From the NCBI GenBank assembly GCA_038380435.1, contig JAWZYU010000007.1, positions 26,205,001 through 26,269,000 of the forward strand: 64,000 bases of DNA, written 5' to 3'. Made by a program: the position numbers and the translations under genes. Source of the stretch: Ryuthela nishihirai. Lineage: Eukaryota > Arthropoda > Arachnida > Araneae > Heptathelidae. Every line of letters begins with the position of its first letter. The stretch's first letter is position 1. The notes beneath the pieces are model-generated. The model searched no databases. It had not been told where the DNA came from and was given only the letters and a program-made list of their open reading frames with translations. Below are positions 30,896 to 42,611 of the stretch, one piece after another.

Positions 30896-31265
30896 AATCT
30901 AGATTTCCTCATTAAATTAATGTATATTAGCACTCGATTTTTCGATAACGCGGTGTTCTTCAGAAATGCAACTATCGCTTTATAACAGAACTATAAATAT
31001 TTTAGTTTGCCTAACGTTTTAAATACTGAACGAGTATGACTGGATAAAAATCCCCCTTACAACTTACGTTTGTATACAGTTTGCTACAGTGTTATTAGAT
31101 TAAAGAAATTGTCTCTTATCTTATTTCGCTATTATCTACTCAATCTAACAGTAATGAGATGTCACATACATGTGCTGTCGAAGTACTAAGAGAAGCTGAG
31201 TTTCACTCTTCAGCAGGTTCCAGTGGTAATGGTTGCTACGATCTGATGCATTGCTCCGTGGAGTA

Positions 31266-32054
31266 GTAGGACGAGGGTTGATTCAGTCGTTAGTGTGCCA
31301 GGCTTGTAATCTACATTCCGTGGTTCGAGTCCCACCTGTTCCAGCATTGAGATTTATCTCCACTAAATCTCCACCCTGCCCTCGATCAGTAGGATACACT
31401 GTTGGGCTTGGAAAGGCCGCCATCAGTCGCGTGAGACGTAAAGTCTTGTCCCCGTGTGTGGGTTGGGTTGTTTTATCTATGAGCGGCACTTTTTTTGCAT
31501 ACAGTGGGCTAAATGGCCAGGTCACAAGGACCCCGAAAGCTCAGAGAAGGTTGGGAGAGAGGGACGCATTGGAACATCTGTTGGAAAACAGATGGTAGCC
31601 TCCCGTCTAGGCGAACCAGGGTGTTCTTTAACGTGCACAAGGTATGGCTCTCTCGCACAGGGAACCATGGCGTAACGTCCCATCCGACGGACAACGGTCT
31701 TTCCAAGCACATCAGTGTCCCCTACTGACCGAGGGCAGAAGGGGAGTTTTGCAGAGATAAATCTCAACGCTGTTCCAGGTTCGAGCCCCGCTGACCCAAG
31801 GCGGGGCTTGAACCTGGGAACTCTAGATTACGAGCCTGGCGTGCTACCGACTGAGCCACCCCGCCCCTCCCAGTGTGCAGAAGAGCCATATCCTATGCAC
31901 GTTAAAGAACACAATCGACGAGAGGCTACCATTTGTCCTAACAGCTGTCCAGTGGGTTCCCTTCCTCCAACCTTCCCTGAGCCCTCGTGGGTCTTTCTGA
32001 CCTGGCCATTTAGCTAATTGTGTGCATAAAAAGTGCCGCTCAAAGATAAAAAAA
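31266..32054 (+). mobile_element. old SINE-1, plus strand, interrupted
   Basis: Head and body at 31266-31460 (GGTTCGAGTCCCACC B box) and body/tail at 31867-32054 (atgcacgttaaagaac to gtgccgctcaaag). It is split by a minus-strand SINE-1. Confidence 0.8.
31462..31866 (-). mobile_element. SINE-1 nested in opposite orientation
   Basis: Inserted in the outer plus-strand copy near its GTGTGTG block. A short rearrangement around 31770-31805 repeats the B-box region in both orientations (ggttcgagccccg then cggggcttgaacc). Confidence 0.88.
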
Positions 32055-32856
32055 ACAATCCAGCCAACAACCTTAGAGAAGCGTGTCTCCACTCTCCATT
32101 AAATTTCCAGCCCGGTAGCCATTGAATTTGGAATACTCTAGGCATTTCATTTTAGTATCCTTTTCAACCAAATCGTTAGGTAGTGAGGAGCTGACCTTGT
32201 GTTTTCATAAGAAAAGTAATCTTATTCCGAAATCCTTGCTTTTCCCATTAGGAATGGTTTCCTGGGAAACGAAAGATGGGACTCTGTCGATACGATGGAA
32301 CGAATAGGCGGAGGCTTCGCTCCCGCTGAGTCTGTTGCAAACGCTTCAGGCGTCGTCAACGAATTCGCTTCCGCTAGCAATGTCTAACTACCGTCACGAG
32401 GTCATGGCAATGCTTGCAGGAAAAACAAAATAATCAACTTTAATTGGGATGCGACATCAAATGTATCCTGTTAACTAGTATAAAATTGGAATTGTTTGCT
32501 TTCGCTTTTACCTTATCATACTAAATGCAGAATGTATTGTGATCAGGAAATATATGACAAAAATTCGCAATTTTCAACTATAAAAGCATGTTTATTCGAG
32601 ATAGAAAACACTTTTTCGCTGTAAAAGATAAAAAACACTCTCTCTTTATGTATGTTCAAGCTACCTACCCTGAGATATTAGAGTTTGGCTTATTTCCACC
32701 CGGACAAATGCCCCTTCAAATACGGATCTTTGTTAATGGTATTTTTAATAGAGAGATTTTATAAAATGTCGAACTTCTCAAAGAGTGCCTATTATAACTT
32801 TCAAAGATTTCTAGATATTCATACGGAGTTCCAAATGTTATAGGTTCTTAATTTGT
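32055..32856. other. unannotated stretch
   Basis: No repeat or coding signal recognised. Confidence 0.4.
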
Positions 32857-33112
32857 TCCGCCTGGGTTAGCGTTGAGATTTATCTGAGCAAAACTCCCCG
32901 ACCTGCCCTCGGTTAGTAGGGGACGCTGATGGGCTTGGAAAGGCAGCCGTCCATCAGTCGAGATGTTAAGCCGTGCTTTGTGTACAGGGGAAGCCATACC
33001 CTGTGCACTTTAAAGAACACCCTGGATGGCCATTAACGGGAGACTTCCATCGGGTCTTTGTGGTGTGGCTATTTAGCCGATTGTGTGGAAAAAAAAAGTG
33101 CCACTCAGAGGG

Positions 33113-33505
33113 TTATGTTAGGTTGTTTTACCTCTGAGCGGCACTTTTTTTGCACACAATGGGCTAAATGGCCAGGTCACAAGGATCCCGAAGGCTCAGG
33201 GAAGGTTGGGGGAGGGGACCCACTGGAATAGCTGTTGGGAGACAGATGGTAGCTTCCCGTCAAGGCAAGCCAGTGTGTTCTTTAACGTGCACAGGGTAGG
33301 GCTCTCTCGCACAACGGGGGCCACAGCTTAACGTCCCATTCAACAGACGGCGGCATTTCCAAGTCCATCGGTGTCCCCTACTGACCGTGGGAAGGGCTGG
33401 GAGTTTTGCGGCGATAAATCTCAACGCTGGCCCAGCTGGGGCTCGAACCTGGAAATTGCAAATTACGAGCCTGTCGCAGTACCGACTGAGCCACCCCGCC
33501 CCAAA
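33113..33505 (-). mobile_element. SINE-1 insertion A in shared target
   Basis: Lies between CCACTCAGAGGG at 33101-33112 and 33506-33517. It is more diverged than insertion B (cacacaatgg, ggatcccg, gctggcccagctggggctcg), so probably older or from another source copy. Confidence 0.92.
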
Positions 33506-33517
33506 CCACTCAGAGGG

Positions 33518-33908
33518 TTGGGTTGGGTTGTTTTACCTCTGAGCGGCACTTTTTTGCACACCATGGGCTAAATGGCCAGGTCACAAGGACCCCGAAGGCT
33601 CAGAGAAGGTTGGGGGAGGGGACCCACTGGAACAGCTGTTGGGAGACAGATGGTAGCCTCCCGTCAAGGCCATCCAGCGTGTTCTTTAAGGTGCACAGGG
33701 TATGGCTCTCTCCCACACACGGGGCCACGGCTTAATGTCCCATCCGACGGACGGCGGCCTTTCCAAGCCCATCGGTGTCCCCTACTGACCGTGGGCAGGG
33801 CGGGGAATTTTGCGAAGATAAATCTCAACGCTGACCCAGCTGGGACTCGAACCTGGGAACTACAGATTGCGAGCCTGGCGCGCTACCGACTGAGCCACCC
33901 CGCCCCAT
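33518..33908 (-). mobile_element. SINE-1 insertion B in shared target
   Basis: Lies between CCACTCAGAGGG at 33506-33517 and CCACTCAGAGG at 33909-33919. Near-consensus copy with an intact head. Confidence 0.92.
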
Positions 33909-33930
33909 CCACTCAGAGGTAAAACAACCG

Positions 33931-35195
33931 AATCATCTTAGAGAAGTAAACTGCAGCAAAGAGATCTAGAACCCCCTGCATATATGGAATGACTCTTTAA
34001 TCGAAACGATGCTATTCTACGCCAAAACCCGATAGACGCAAACTTGACCATGACATTTCCACAGTGTCATCTTACCGAATCATACGACTCAGCATCAACA
34101 CAAGCACGCGAATGCAATCTCCGAAGTAGAAATGTTACCACAAACTCTGACGACGATATAAGACGAAATATGTCAAGAAAGTCACTGTGATGTAAGTATA
34201 ATTGCTTTATCCGTGTTTATAGGGAAAGGACTTGCTTCACCTACAGTATTACCCGAAGGAGCAGCTACAGCCAACCAGTATTGAAAACCGGAAAAATATT
34301 GGAACACAAATTGAAAACCGACTTTTTGCGAATCACACAAGTTAGTCATGTTGAAGTGTGTATAAAACTATGAGTTGCTTGAAATGCAGTTTTTCTTATA
34401 TTTTATCCTTTAAAGATTAATTTCAATATCTTTATTTCCAACTATGTAAAATTGTTTCAAAATATTTCAAAAATATTTTTTCTGCTCTTTGTGATAAAAT
34501 GTAAAGAGAAAAAAAAGGGGGTGGGTGCGGACTTTTTTCGTCTAATTTTTCCGATATAGTAAAAAACAAAAGCAAATTAAATAGCCTTTCACGTAAAGTG
34601 AAAAACAATAAATATTCTAGGACATTCCCAAGCTGTATTTCGTAACAGGCTACTTGTCAGGCTGTAACCTTTTTAAGATGAAAAATAATAGCTTCTCTAC
34701 AAGAAAATATTCCGTTTAATGTAGTACACAGACTGTTCATAAGTACATAGACAGTCCGTGTTACATCAATGATAAATCAAGCTCGGAGTTCCATAACGTT
34801 TCAAAAACAATTTTTAAAAGAATTGTGAAAATGAGGTCGGTGGCAACAGTAATAGAAGAAGGATGTGGTTCTGATAGCTCTTATATCACTTAATAGCATG
34901 ATAATTCGTCGCTCTGTGAGTTTAAACCTTTGAATTTAATGTTTTAAAGATTTGCTTAATTCCTTAGGTATCTTTCTTGCCCATCTCGAGAACTACCTCA
35001 TTAAATCTTTGCAACTTTGAACTAGTCATTTAGTTAAGCCTAACGTTGGTCAGCTCGGCGTGCCCCTTGTCTCATATTGACCATTTCCCCCGCATGCGCA
35101 TAAGAAATTCCGTTAAGGGACTGCCTCAAGGACACCCACGCTATAGAACGACGATGCTTTCTCCGTACGTTGCAGTTTTCAACTCTAAATTCCTC
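33931..35195. other. unannotated stretch
   Basis: AT-rich; nothing recognised. The last 150 bp may be the 5' UTR of the LINE that follows. Confidence 0.4.
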
Positions 35196-35199
35196 AGCA

Positions 35200-36246
35200 A
35201 TGGAAGGCTTGTGTGCTATCTGGGGGAATGAAGTTCTAGAGACTACTAACAAACGCTCAGATTCCATCAGATGTAAAGGTGCCTGTAGAAGCCAATTTCA
35301 CTACTATTGTGCAAATATTACAGAAGATAATTACCGCAAATTTTCTGCAGAACGCAAAAACAAATGGAAGTGTATGAAATGCAAGTCTTCGGATGCTTCC
35401 CCTGCCAGGTCGCACGATATTGAGTATGCTGTGTCAGGTGCTTCTTCAACTTTCGCTGAGTCCCTGGATAGAGATCAAAAGCTTCAGTTCCAAACAAATG
35501 GCATCAATTAAATCTTTAATATACCATTCGGTTAAACAGGCAATGATTGAATGCATGATTGACCTGAAGAACAACATCGTGGAACTTACCAAATCATTTA
35601 GATTTTTTATCAGGAAAATATGATGACTTGCTAGATAAGGTTGAAAATGTGACTCAGGACTTGGTTCTCTGCAGACATGAAAATAAGAATTTATTAGCTA
35701 AGAATCAGAAATTGGAAAATACGATCGAAAATTTATCAGAAAGGGTAAATGATTTGGAACAGGAAAGCAATGTGTGCAACTTAGAAATTCAAGGTATTCC
35801 TGAATTATTACAAGAAAATGCAAAGAACATCGTAGGGAAAATTACTAATTTCCTAAATGATAACTTTAAATCCCAAGAGGTACTGGAATGTTTCAGAATT
35901 GGTAAAAAGGAAGAGACTTCAACACGTCCACGTACAATCTTAGCAAAGTTTAAAGACCGAGCTCTACGAGATGCTTTTCTTGACAAAGTAAAAGAACATC
36001 GTGATATGAATACCGAAGATGTAGGTAGTGTTAATGAAAAGCATATAATCTACATCAACGAACATTTGTCAAGATTTTATAGAGATCTCTTCCACAAGGC
36101 AAGAAAAACCACAGTAGAAAAACAATACAAATATATATGGGTAAAAAATGGGAAAATATTTCTAAGAAAGGAAAACGGAGCACAATGCCGCCTTGTTAAA
36201 TCTAAACGAGATTTGTTCTCATTGTATTTTTTTTTTTGTTTACAGT
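35200..36246 (+). pseudogene. CR1-like LINE ORF1, PHD-type finger and coiled coil
   Basis: The ATG at 35200 opens a cysteine-rich domain: IRCKGACRSQFHYYCANIT then NKWKCMKC, a PHD-like C/H pattern. The expected second cysteine near the start is a tryptophan (LCAIWGNE). The frame breaks near 35505 and again near 35605. It then reads openly from 35628 with a leucine-rich coiled coil (LLAKNQKLENTIENLSERV) and a core beginning LEIQGIPE, with FRIGKK, similar to the nucleic-acid-binding ORF1 proteins of CR1/jockey-group LINEs. Its role would be RNA binding and chaperoning. Confidence 0.75.
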
Positions 36247-36266
36247 GAAATATCTTTCATCTTTTA

Positions 36267-37148
36267 ATGGCTACACCTAATTATGCTCAGTCTGAAAATC
36301 TCAGTCTGATTTATGGTAATTGCTTTAATAAATCAACTTTTTCTATTTTCTCACTCAACTGTAGAAGTCTGTACAAAAACCTTGATGAAATCTTGGTAAC
36401 TTTAGAAAGTAGTAGTTTTCTATTCGATTCTCTTGTATTTGTGGAAACATGGCAAAATAACAATATTCCACATATTAATGGTTATACTGGTGTAGGTTTG
36501 GGAAGAGAAGCTCGTAAAGGCGGAGGAGTAGCACTTTACTTCAGAGAAAGCTTTTCTTTCAAAATATTAAACCATTTGTCAGTTATTACTGATGATTACG
36601 AGATTTTGCTTGCTAAATCAGGAAATCTGATTGTGGGCAGTATTTATCGACCACCTCAGGGTAATGTACAATTATTTCTGTCACATCTAGAATTTGTTTT
36701 AAACTCATTACTTAAACAGAAATCGATCTTTATATTAATGGGTGACTATAACCTTGATATTATGAACCAAGATAAAAATGTATTAAATTTAATAGACCTA
36801 GTTAATTCATGTGATTGTTTTGTTTTAAACAGTGGATTACCAACTAGAGTTGGAAATCAAAGTTCTACAGTAATTGATTATGGAATTTCGAATGTAGATT
36901 GCCAAAATGGAGTTCTGATGTCAAAAATTACAGATCATTTTCCCACATTTTTTCTGGTCCAAAGGACAAATTTTCAAATGCCACCTAGCAGTTATAGATA
37001 TAGAGAAATCAATGATAATAGTATTCTGCAATTGCAATATAAATTAAATCGTATTGATTGGCAATTCCTTTACTTAATCAGCGATGTAAATGAAGCATAT
37101 AATTATTTCATAAATATTTTTATAAATCACGATAATAAATATCGATAA
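36267..37148 (+). pseudogene. LINE ORF2 endonuclease domain (truncated)
   Basis: 293 residues. The apurinic-type endonuclease motifs are intact: FSLNCRSL, FVETW, GSIYRPP, LMGDYNLDI, VIDYGISN and ITDHFP. The frame ends at a stop shortly after, in the small aagaagttcc repeat cluster, and no complete reverse transcriptase follows. The enzyme would nick target DNA to start retrotransposition; here it is separated from its polymerase. Confidence 0.82.
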
Positions 37149-37723
37149 GAAGTTCCAATATAATATATATAAGAACTTCTTATATATAATATATATAAGA
37201 AGTTCCACGATAAGAAGTTCCAAAGGCCAAATAAATATGCTCCTTGGATGACGAAAGATCTGAAAAAATTAATAACTAAAAGAAATAATTTATACAAAAA
37301 AGCAAGAAGATATCAGTTCTGCATATAAAGAATTTCGTAATTTCGTTACAGCCCAAATCAGACAAACAAAGAACGCCTATTATAACAGTAGATTTGATTC
37401 TAGTAAAAATTCTAAACAGAAATGGAAATATCTCAACGATGTTTTGGGTAGAAATAAATGTAAGTCAATAGTAGGAGACATTTCTTCTGATGATGCAATG
37501 ATTGCTGATGACTATGCGAAGTCCAATGCCTTCAATAGCTATTTTCATGATACCGTTAACGAATTGATACTGAACCAAACTGAAAAATTTCATGGCAAAT
37601 ATTAATATCCAATTGAGTGCATAGACCAAACATTTTATGTCATGCCAATTGTTACTCAAGAGATCTGTGACATAGTGAATGATCTAGGAGCTGATAAGTC
37701 AATAGGTATAGATGACATAAATA

Positions 37724-38042
37724 CAGTGGACCTTCGTTATAGCGCTGCTCGCTATACCGCGCACTCGGTTATAGCGCGGGCGATGTTCGCGATAAGTTCA
37801 AACATGTTTATACAGGTCCGTGCGGCGTTAATGAGTATCACATTTTATTGTTACTGCGTATGTATTGAGTTCCTGCATGTATTTTGAATAGTGTTTAATT
37901 ATTGTATGCATGATGAGTAAAAGAAAAGCTTACAGTGTGAAATTTATTGTGTCGCCACCGCGCCGCTCGGTATAACGCGGTTCACCTTATAACGCGGGTG
38001 TTGTTTCCCTCCCGACATGCGCGTTATATCGGGGGTCCACTG
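37724..38042. mobile_element. pogo/Tigger-like MITE
   Basis: 319 bp flanked by TA (37722-37723 and 38043-38044). Inverted ends begin CAGTGGACCTTCGTTATAGC (left) and CAGTGGACCCCCGATATAAC (right, complement), the common pogo/Tigger-type pattern. Both subterminal regions are rich in ATAACGCG-like motifs. It has no coding capacity. Confidence 0.82.
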
Positions 38043-38399
38043 TATGCTGCAGAGTTAGCCGGTACCATAGCTGTAGACATCACGATGTTGCAAAATGGCA
38101 AAAATAAACGGGAAAAATTAATAACTCCCGTAAAAAGTGGCGGATTACTATGACATTTTCAATAATAATTATTTTTCAATGTTACTGTAACAGTTTTAAA
38201 AATGGTGGGAATATATCGGATATTTTGGAAATAGCAACTAAATTTCAAGTTCTAATCAGATTCAACGGATAAATTTAGAGAATAATTTCTGTAACCTGTA
38301 TAACTGAAGCACAAAAACTCCCACCATCTTGATATTTGGCATATTAATTACTCTTGTACAAGTCCATACATTTGAAAATAACGGGTGGATTGGATCTTT

Positions 38400-38582
38400 G
38401 TCAACTATGACTTATATTCGATTTTCAAACTTTGATTTTCAATGTTTTCAAATATTTTGTTTGTCATTCTACATTCTTAATTAGTAGCAAGTGCCATTAG
38501 TGTACGAAAAGCATTAATTGCATTAATAATACGCACTGAAGTGTCGAAGATTTTAAGAATTCGCAAATGCAGAATTAAATTT
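38400..38582 (+). repeat. inverted repeat, left arm
   Basis: The complement of this stretch resembles 41170-41340 (GAATTCTTAAAATCTTCGA, AGTGC.T.TTA, AGAATGACAA), with many small differences. The arms enclose 2.6 kb including the Tc1-like relic. Confidence 0.6.
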
Positions 38583-39149
38583 CTATCGATATTGATCTTA
38601 AGGACTTAAAAGAGCTTAGTGCTATTCAAGAGGAGGATTTAGAAAAGAATATTTCGGAGTGGTGTAGCTGAAACCGAAAATATTCTATCATTCTGAAAAT
38701 TTGAATGCAATTTTTGTTATACAAGCATATAACGTATTTCAGAATAATGGAAATGTACTGGATATTTGTGAAATAAATGACATATGAACTACAAGGAGAG
38801 AACTACTATGAACTACTATGGAGATTTTGTAAAATTACTGCTGAATGTAAATAAAATCTGTTACATTTTCTACTTTCATCATGCATTTTAGTGATTTTAT
38901 AAAATCTGCGATTTTATTCGTTTACAATAACGTATAGATCATAACAGCACTAGAAAGACCCTAAGATCTTTAAACATATTTCATGCTATATTCAGGAGTA
39001 TCTTATTGAGCAACGTCATTTACATATATTTAAATTTCTGACAAAAGCAAAACCATTTTTTACCTAACCAGGACAAATGTTTGGGTAGAAATATTAAATA
39101 TTTCATCAATATCTCATAAATTTCTAATGTTAAATTTAATCATGACATA

Positions 39150-40590
39150 CACTGGTTTCCATAAATTAAGGAAAAACGAGAAAAATCGCGATAATATCTC
39201 AAAAATTGTGCGATCCTCACGAAACGTCTTCATATAACCAGCAAAGTAATGCCGAGTAAGCATATCGTATGCAAATTAGTCTAGGTTGCGTATGCAAATT
39301 AGTCTAGGTCAATTTGTGTAATCGGATAGCTGCATAAAAACGGGTGTTTTGGAGTGGATCGTTATTTTGTGTTGTAAATGTGAGTAAAAAAATTCGAAAT
39401 AGCCATTTTGTAAAAATTACCTCCAGGCATCATTTGCCAAATGAACTGCGGTGGAGAGTTATCGACCGGCTCGAAGCAGGCCAAAATCAGTCAGACATGG
39501 TACGATGACTGAATGTGAGTCCTTCTGTGATCCATATACTGTGGAATCAATTTCTTAGCACGGATTCCGCGTCTCGGAGATTTGGGACACCTGTACAAGA
39601 CCAATATCGTACAGCACGAAGAAGCAGGACAGCTACTCCCTCTCTTGCAGCAGCCACTGGGAGGGTTGTATCAGCTTCTACTGTACGTAGAAGGCTTCAT
39701 GAGTAAAGTCTGTAGGCTAGAAGGCCAGTAAATAAATACCCCTCAGGTCACATCACAGGAGAGAGCGGTTGAATTGGGCACGCATGTTAACTGGACAGAA
39801 GAGCAATGGAGGTCCGTGTTCTTCACAGATGAATCCAAATATTGCTTGCAGAGTGATCCGGACATTGTTTGATATGGAGAGAACGAGGTATCCTCCATCA
39901 TCGCAGTAACATTCGTCAAAGAGACAGTTACGGCAGAGGTAGCGTGTGTGTTTGGGGTGGCATTTCATTAAATGGATGCACAGACCTCTATGTGTTGACG
40001 AGTGGGAATCTCAATGCTCAAAGGTATAGAGAGGATATCCTGAACCCTTATGTACGTCCTTACGCTGGTGCAATAGGTGAAACATTCGTCTTACAAGACA
40101 ATAATTCTCGTCCACACAGAGCTCGACTAGTGGAACAATACCTTCAAGAGGAGACCATTATGTGCATGAATGGCCAGCTCGATCTCTCGACCAAAATCCG
40201 ATTGAACATGTGTGGGATGCTCTAGGGAGATGTGTTGCTGCCCTCAACCCGCCACCTGAAACAAAGTAACAATGGTCGTTACTCCCTAGTGAGTTAATTC
40301 ACAACATCATAAACAGCATATAACATCGCTGTCGTGTCTGCATTGGTGTAAGGGGTGACCACAAATCTTTTATTAAAGAACTTTGCCCAATGCATTCTGA
40401 CACCTCATTATTGGACAAGTTCCTCTGAGTGTTACTTTTTGACGAAAAATGTTTCTAGTGTAAAATATTTTATGTCATTCTGAAACTAGCATTGTAATTC
40501 ATATTTCCATCAAATTTAATTAAAATCATTCATGCAGTTTTTTGTTTATCATAATTTTTCTGAGTTTTCCTTAATTAATGGAAACAAATG
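39150..40590 (+). mobile_element. Tc1-like transposon relic
   Basis: 1441 bp flanked by TA (39148-39149 and 40591-40592). Inverted ends CACTGGTTTCCATAAATTAA (left) and CATTTGTTTCCATTAATTAA (right, complement). It carries a decayed plus-strand transposase. Confidence 0.88.
39430..40330 (+). pseudogene. Tc1-like transposase pseudogene
   Basis: N-terminal helix-turn-helix (LRWRVIDRLEAGQNQ, LNVSPSVIHILWNQF), then SASTVRRRLHE near 39700. After stops and shifts come an aspartate-bearing FTDES-like segment near 39820, WRERG, VCVWGGISLNG, VLQDNNSRPHRARLV (second catalytic D near 40100), and the final NPIEHVWD (catalytic E) near 40195-40220 in another frame. Several frameshifts show that it is dead. 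Confidence 0.82.
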
Positions 40591-40682
40591 TACTTATTAC
40601 TACTCGTATTAATTGATACGCTACTTAACGCTTTACCAGAAATAAATACCTTTAATAGTTCGACGTCATAATGATTTAGAAC

Positions 40683-40720
40683 AGGGATGGACAAACGTTT
40701 TTGGCATTAGGCTGCTGAAT
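40683..40720 (+). mobile_element. hAT-like terminus remnant
   Basis: CAGGGATGGACAAACGTTTT resembles a hAT terminal sequence; no second end found. Confidence 0.35.
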
Positions 40721-41169
40721 TGAAAAATATTATGTTTGTTCTAATCCAATAGTTAGTAGGAAAATGCACTAAAAAGAACAAAAAATACTTTCACTTTGTT
40801 TATTACATTTCCCTTGTGATATGTAGAGGTGAAAAATAATAACAAAAAATTAATATGGAGTTTATTTTAACGTCGAAATTGCAGTTGGTTTCGAAGCATT
40901 ATGTGAAGAATGGGACTTGATCCCAGAATTGAGCTGCTGAACATTATTTGACCTTAATGACGTTATGGCTAGTTGTATGATGTTATTCAAATTTTTGACA
41001 TTGACTTTAGTCAACACCATTGACGACGAGCTATTGAATCAGATTAAAAAAGGTATATATTTTCGATTTTTTTCCTTAGTTTGTGTACCCTTGATTTAGA
41101 AAAAAAGTGGACTTCACTCATAATTCTCTATTAAATAGTGTTAAAAGAAATCTAATCCTGAATTATCGA

Positions 41170-41340
41170 ATTCTTAAAATCTTCGAACCTTTAGTGCATG
41201 TTATTGTAATTAAGGCGTGTCGTATACTAACGACAGTTGCTCCTAATTTATAATGAAGAATGACAAGTAAAATATCTTAAAAATACTGAAAACCAAAGTC
41301 ATAATTTGCAAATCTAAGTAATTTAATACAAACTGCATAT
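41170..41340 (-). repeat. inverted repeat, right arm
   Basis: Partner of 38400-38582. The identity falls off on both sides. Confidence 0.6.
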
Positions 41341-42611
41341 TATTAATACAATCTATTTAGTTTAATTCAGCAGGCTAATTTCGGCGTGATCTTACAATAC
41401 CTTGAGCAGGCATCTAAAAAAATCTATCCCCTTATTATTACCAATTTAGTAAAGAGGATTTTCTAAATTTTTTAAAGCTAAATGTGTTAGTGATGATGTC
41501 TGCTGATCATACGATTATATCTATTAAGTCGTTTTCATTTTCATAAATATAATTTTTTACCGTTTTAAAGCTACAAGTATTGACGATATTTGCTAATTTC
41601 GTTGTCTATTTCTATTTGTTTTACTTTGTTGCAAGCACCCGAAGAAGAACAGAGAAATTGATTTGTTAAAATAATCGGATATTTGTTTAAAATGCAAGTT
41701 TTCATCGAAAAGTAAAAAGCATCAAAGCCTTTTTTAGCAGCAATAGGTTCAGAAAGCCTTAGCTGTAACCGTAAAAAATAATCCTAATTATCCTAAAGAC
41801 TAAAATATAATCCTAATTATCTTAAAGACTAATAATAATCCTAAAGACTAAAATAATAAAAAAGAGAGAATTCTTTAGAAAAATAATCGCAATTAATTCA
41901 TTTGAAAGCATTAAACAAGGATTAACTTTTGGTGTTGATTCATATTTTATGAAGCAGAATATGCCTCCCAATAGCTTCATCATCAATGCAGCTCTTCTAA
42001 GTAATCCGCTTATAAGCAGAGGAGGCAAATTTTGCTAATGTGTACAACGTGTTGATCATTATGTTTATTATGCTCTTGGTGTACATTAGGCGAAATAGTT
42101 TTGAACGTGACAAAGCCTTAGGGAACAGGAATCTAGAAAATGGCAAACATAATAGGAGCTGTAGTATTTTGAAGTGTAAAAGCTGTTAGAGTAAAAATTG
42201 CCTCTGTATTTATGGTGTTGCGTTTTCGTGGTATTTTTGCGAAGAATATCGAGATTTCGAAATGAGAAAATACTCCACTAGCAGAATAAAAATTAAAGAG
42301 AATTTCATTTATTCAACAATTAGCCAAACATTTCTGTTCAACAAAAATATAGAATGCGCACTGTTCAAAAAACGTTCACGAATTTTACTGCCGAAATATT
42401 TAGCAGTGTAACATTCAATTTCATAATGCACGTTATTTAATGGATTTGTATTTCTATGAATTCGAGCCATTTTTAAAAGTTTAAATACCTTATTGCAATT
42501 ATGGAGTTTAATGCACTGATTTTAAAATTTTGCAGAATGTCTTCCTGAGCAATGCAAGAAATTTATCAATAAAATTATTCTTCAGTACCGGCCTTATATA
42601 TTTATTTATAT
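41341..42611. other. unannotated AT-rich stretch
   Basis: No coding or repeat signal recognised apart from a duplicated taatcctaattatc/aaagacta patch near 41780-41850. Confidence 0.4.

Larger units (their letters stand above)
30470..30905. repeat. large inverted repeat (SINE-3 plus upstream flank)
   Basis: Arms of roughly 165-180 bp with a loop of about 85 bp. The left arm carries an extra 24 bp near 30500-30523. Both pol III-type promoters point outward from the centre. Confidence 0.75.
32857..33930 (+). mobile_element. old SINE-1, plus strand, hosting two insertions
   Basis: 5'-truncated copy from tccgcctgggttagcg to its tail; the last part (ccactcagaggtaaaacaacc) lies at 33909-33930 beyond two inserted SINE-1 copies. 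Confidence 0.85.
35200..37721 (+). mobile_element. CR1-like LINE, 5' portion
   Basis: Two ORFs in order: a PHD/coiled-coil ORF1 and an endonuclease ORF2. After the endonuclease, a linker near 37210-37720 (APWMTKDLKK, YNSRFDSSKNSKQKWKYLN, IGIDDIN) leads into where the reverse transcriptase should start. A MITE is inserted there (37724-38042) and no reverse transcriptase could be followed beyond it. The short repeated aagaagttcc segments at 37147-37220 look like a local expansion. Confidence 0.82.
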
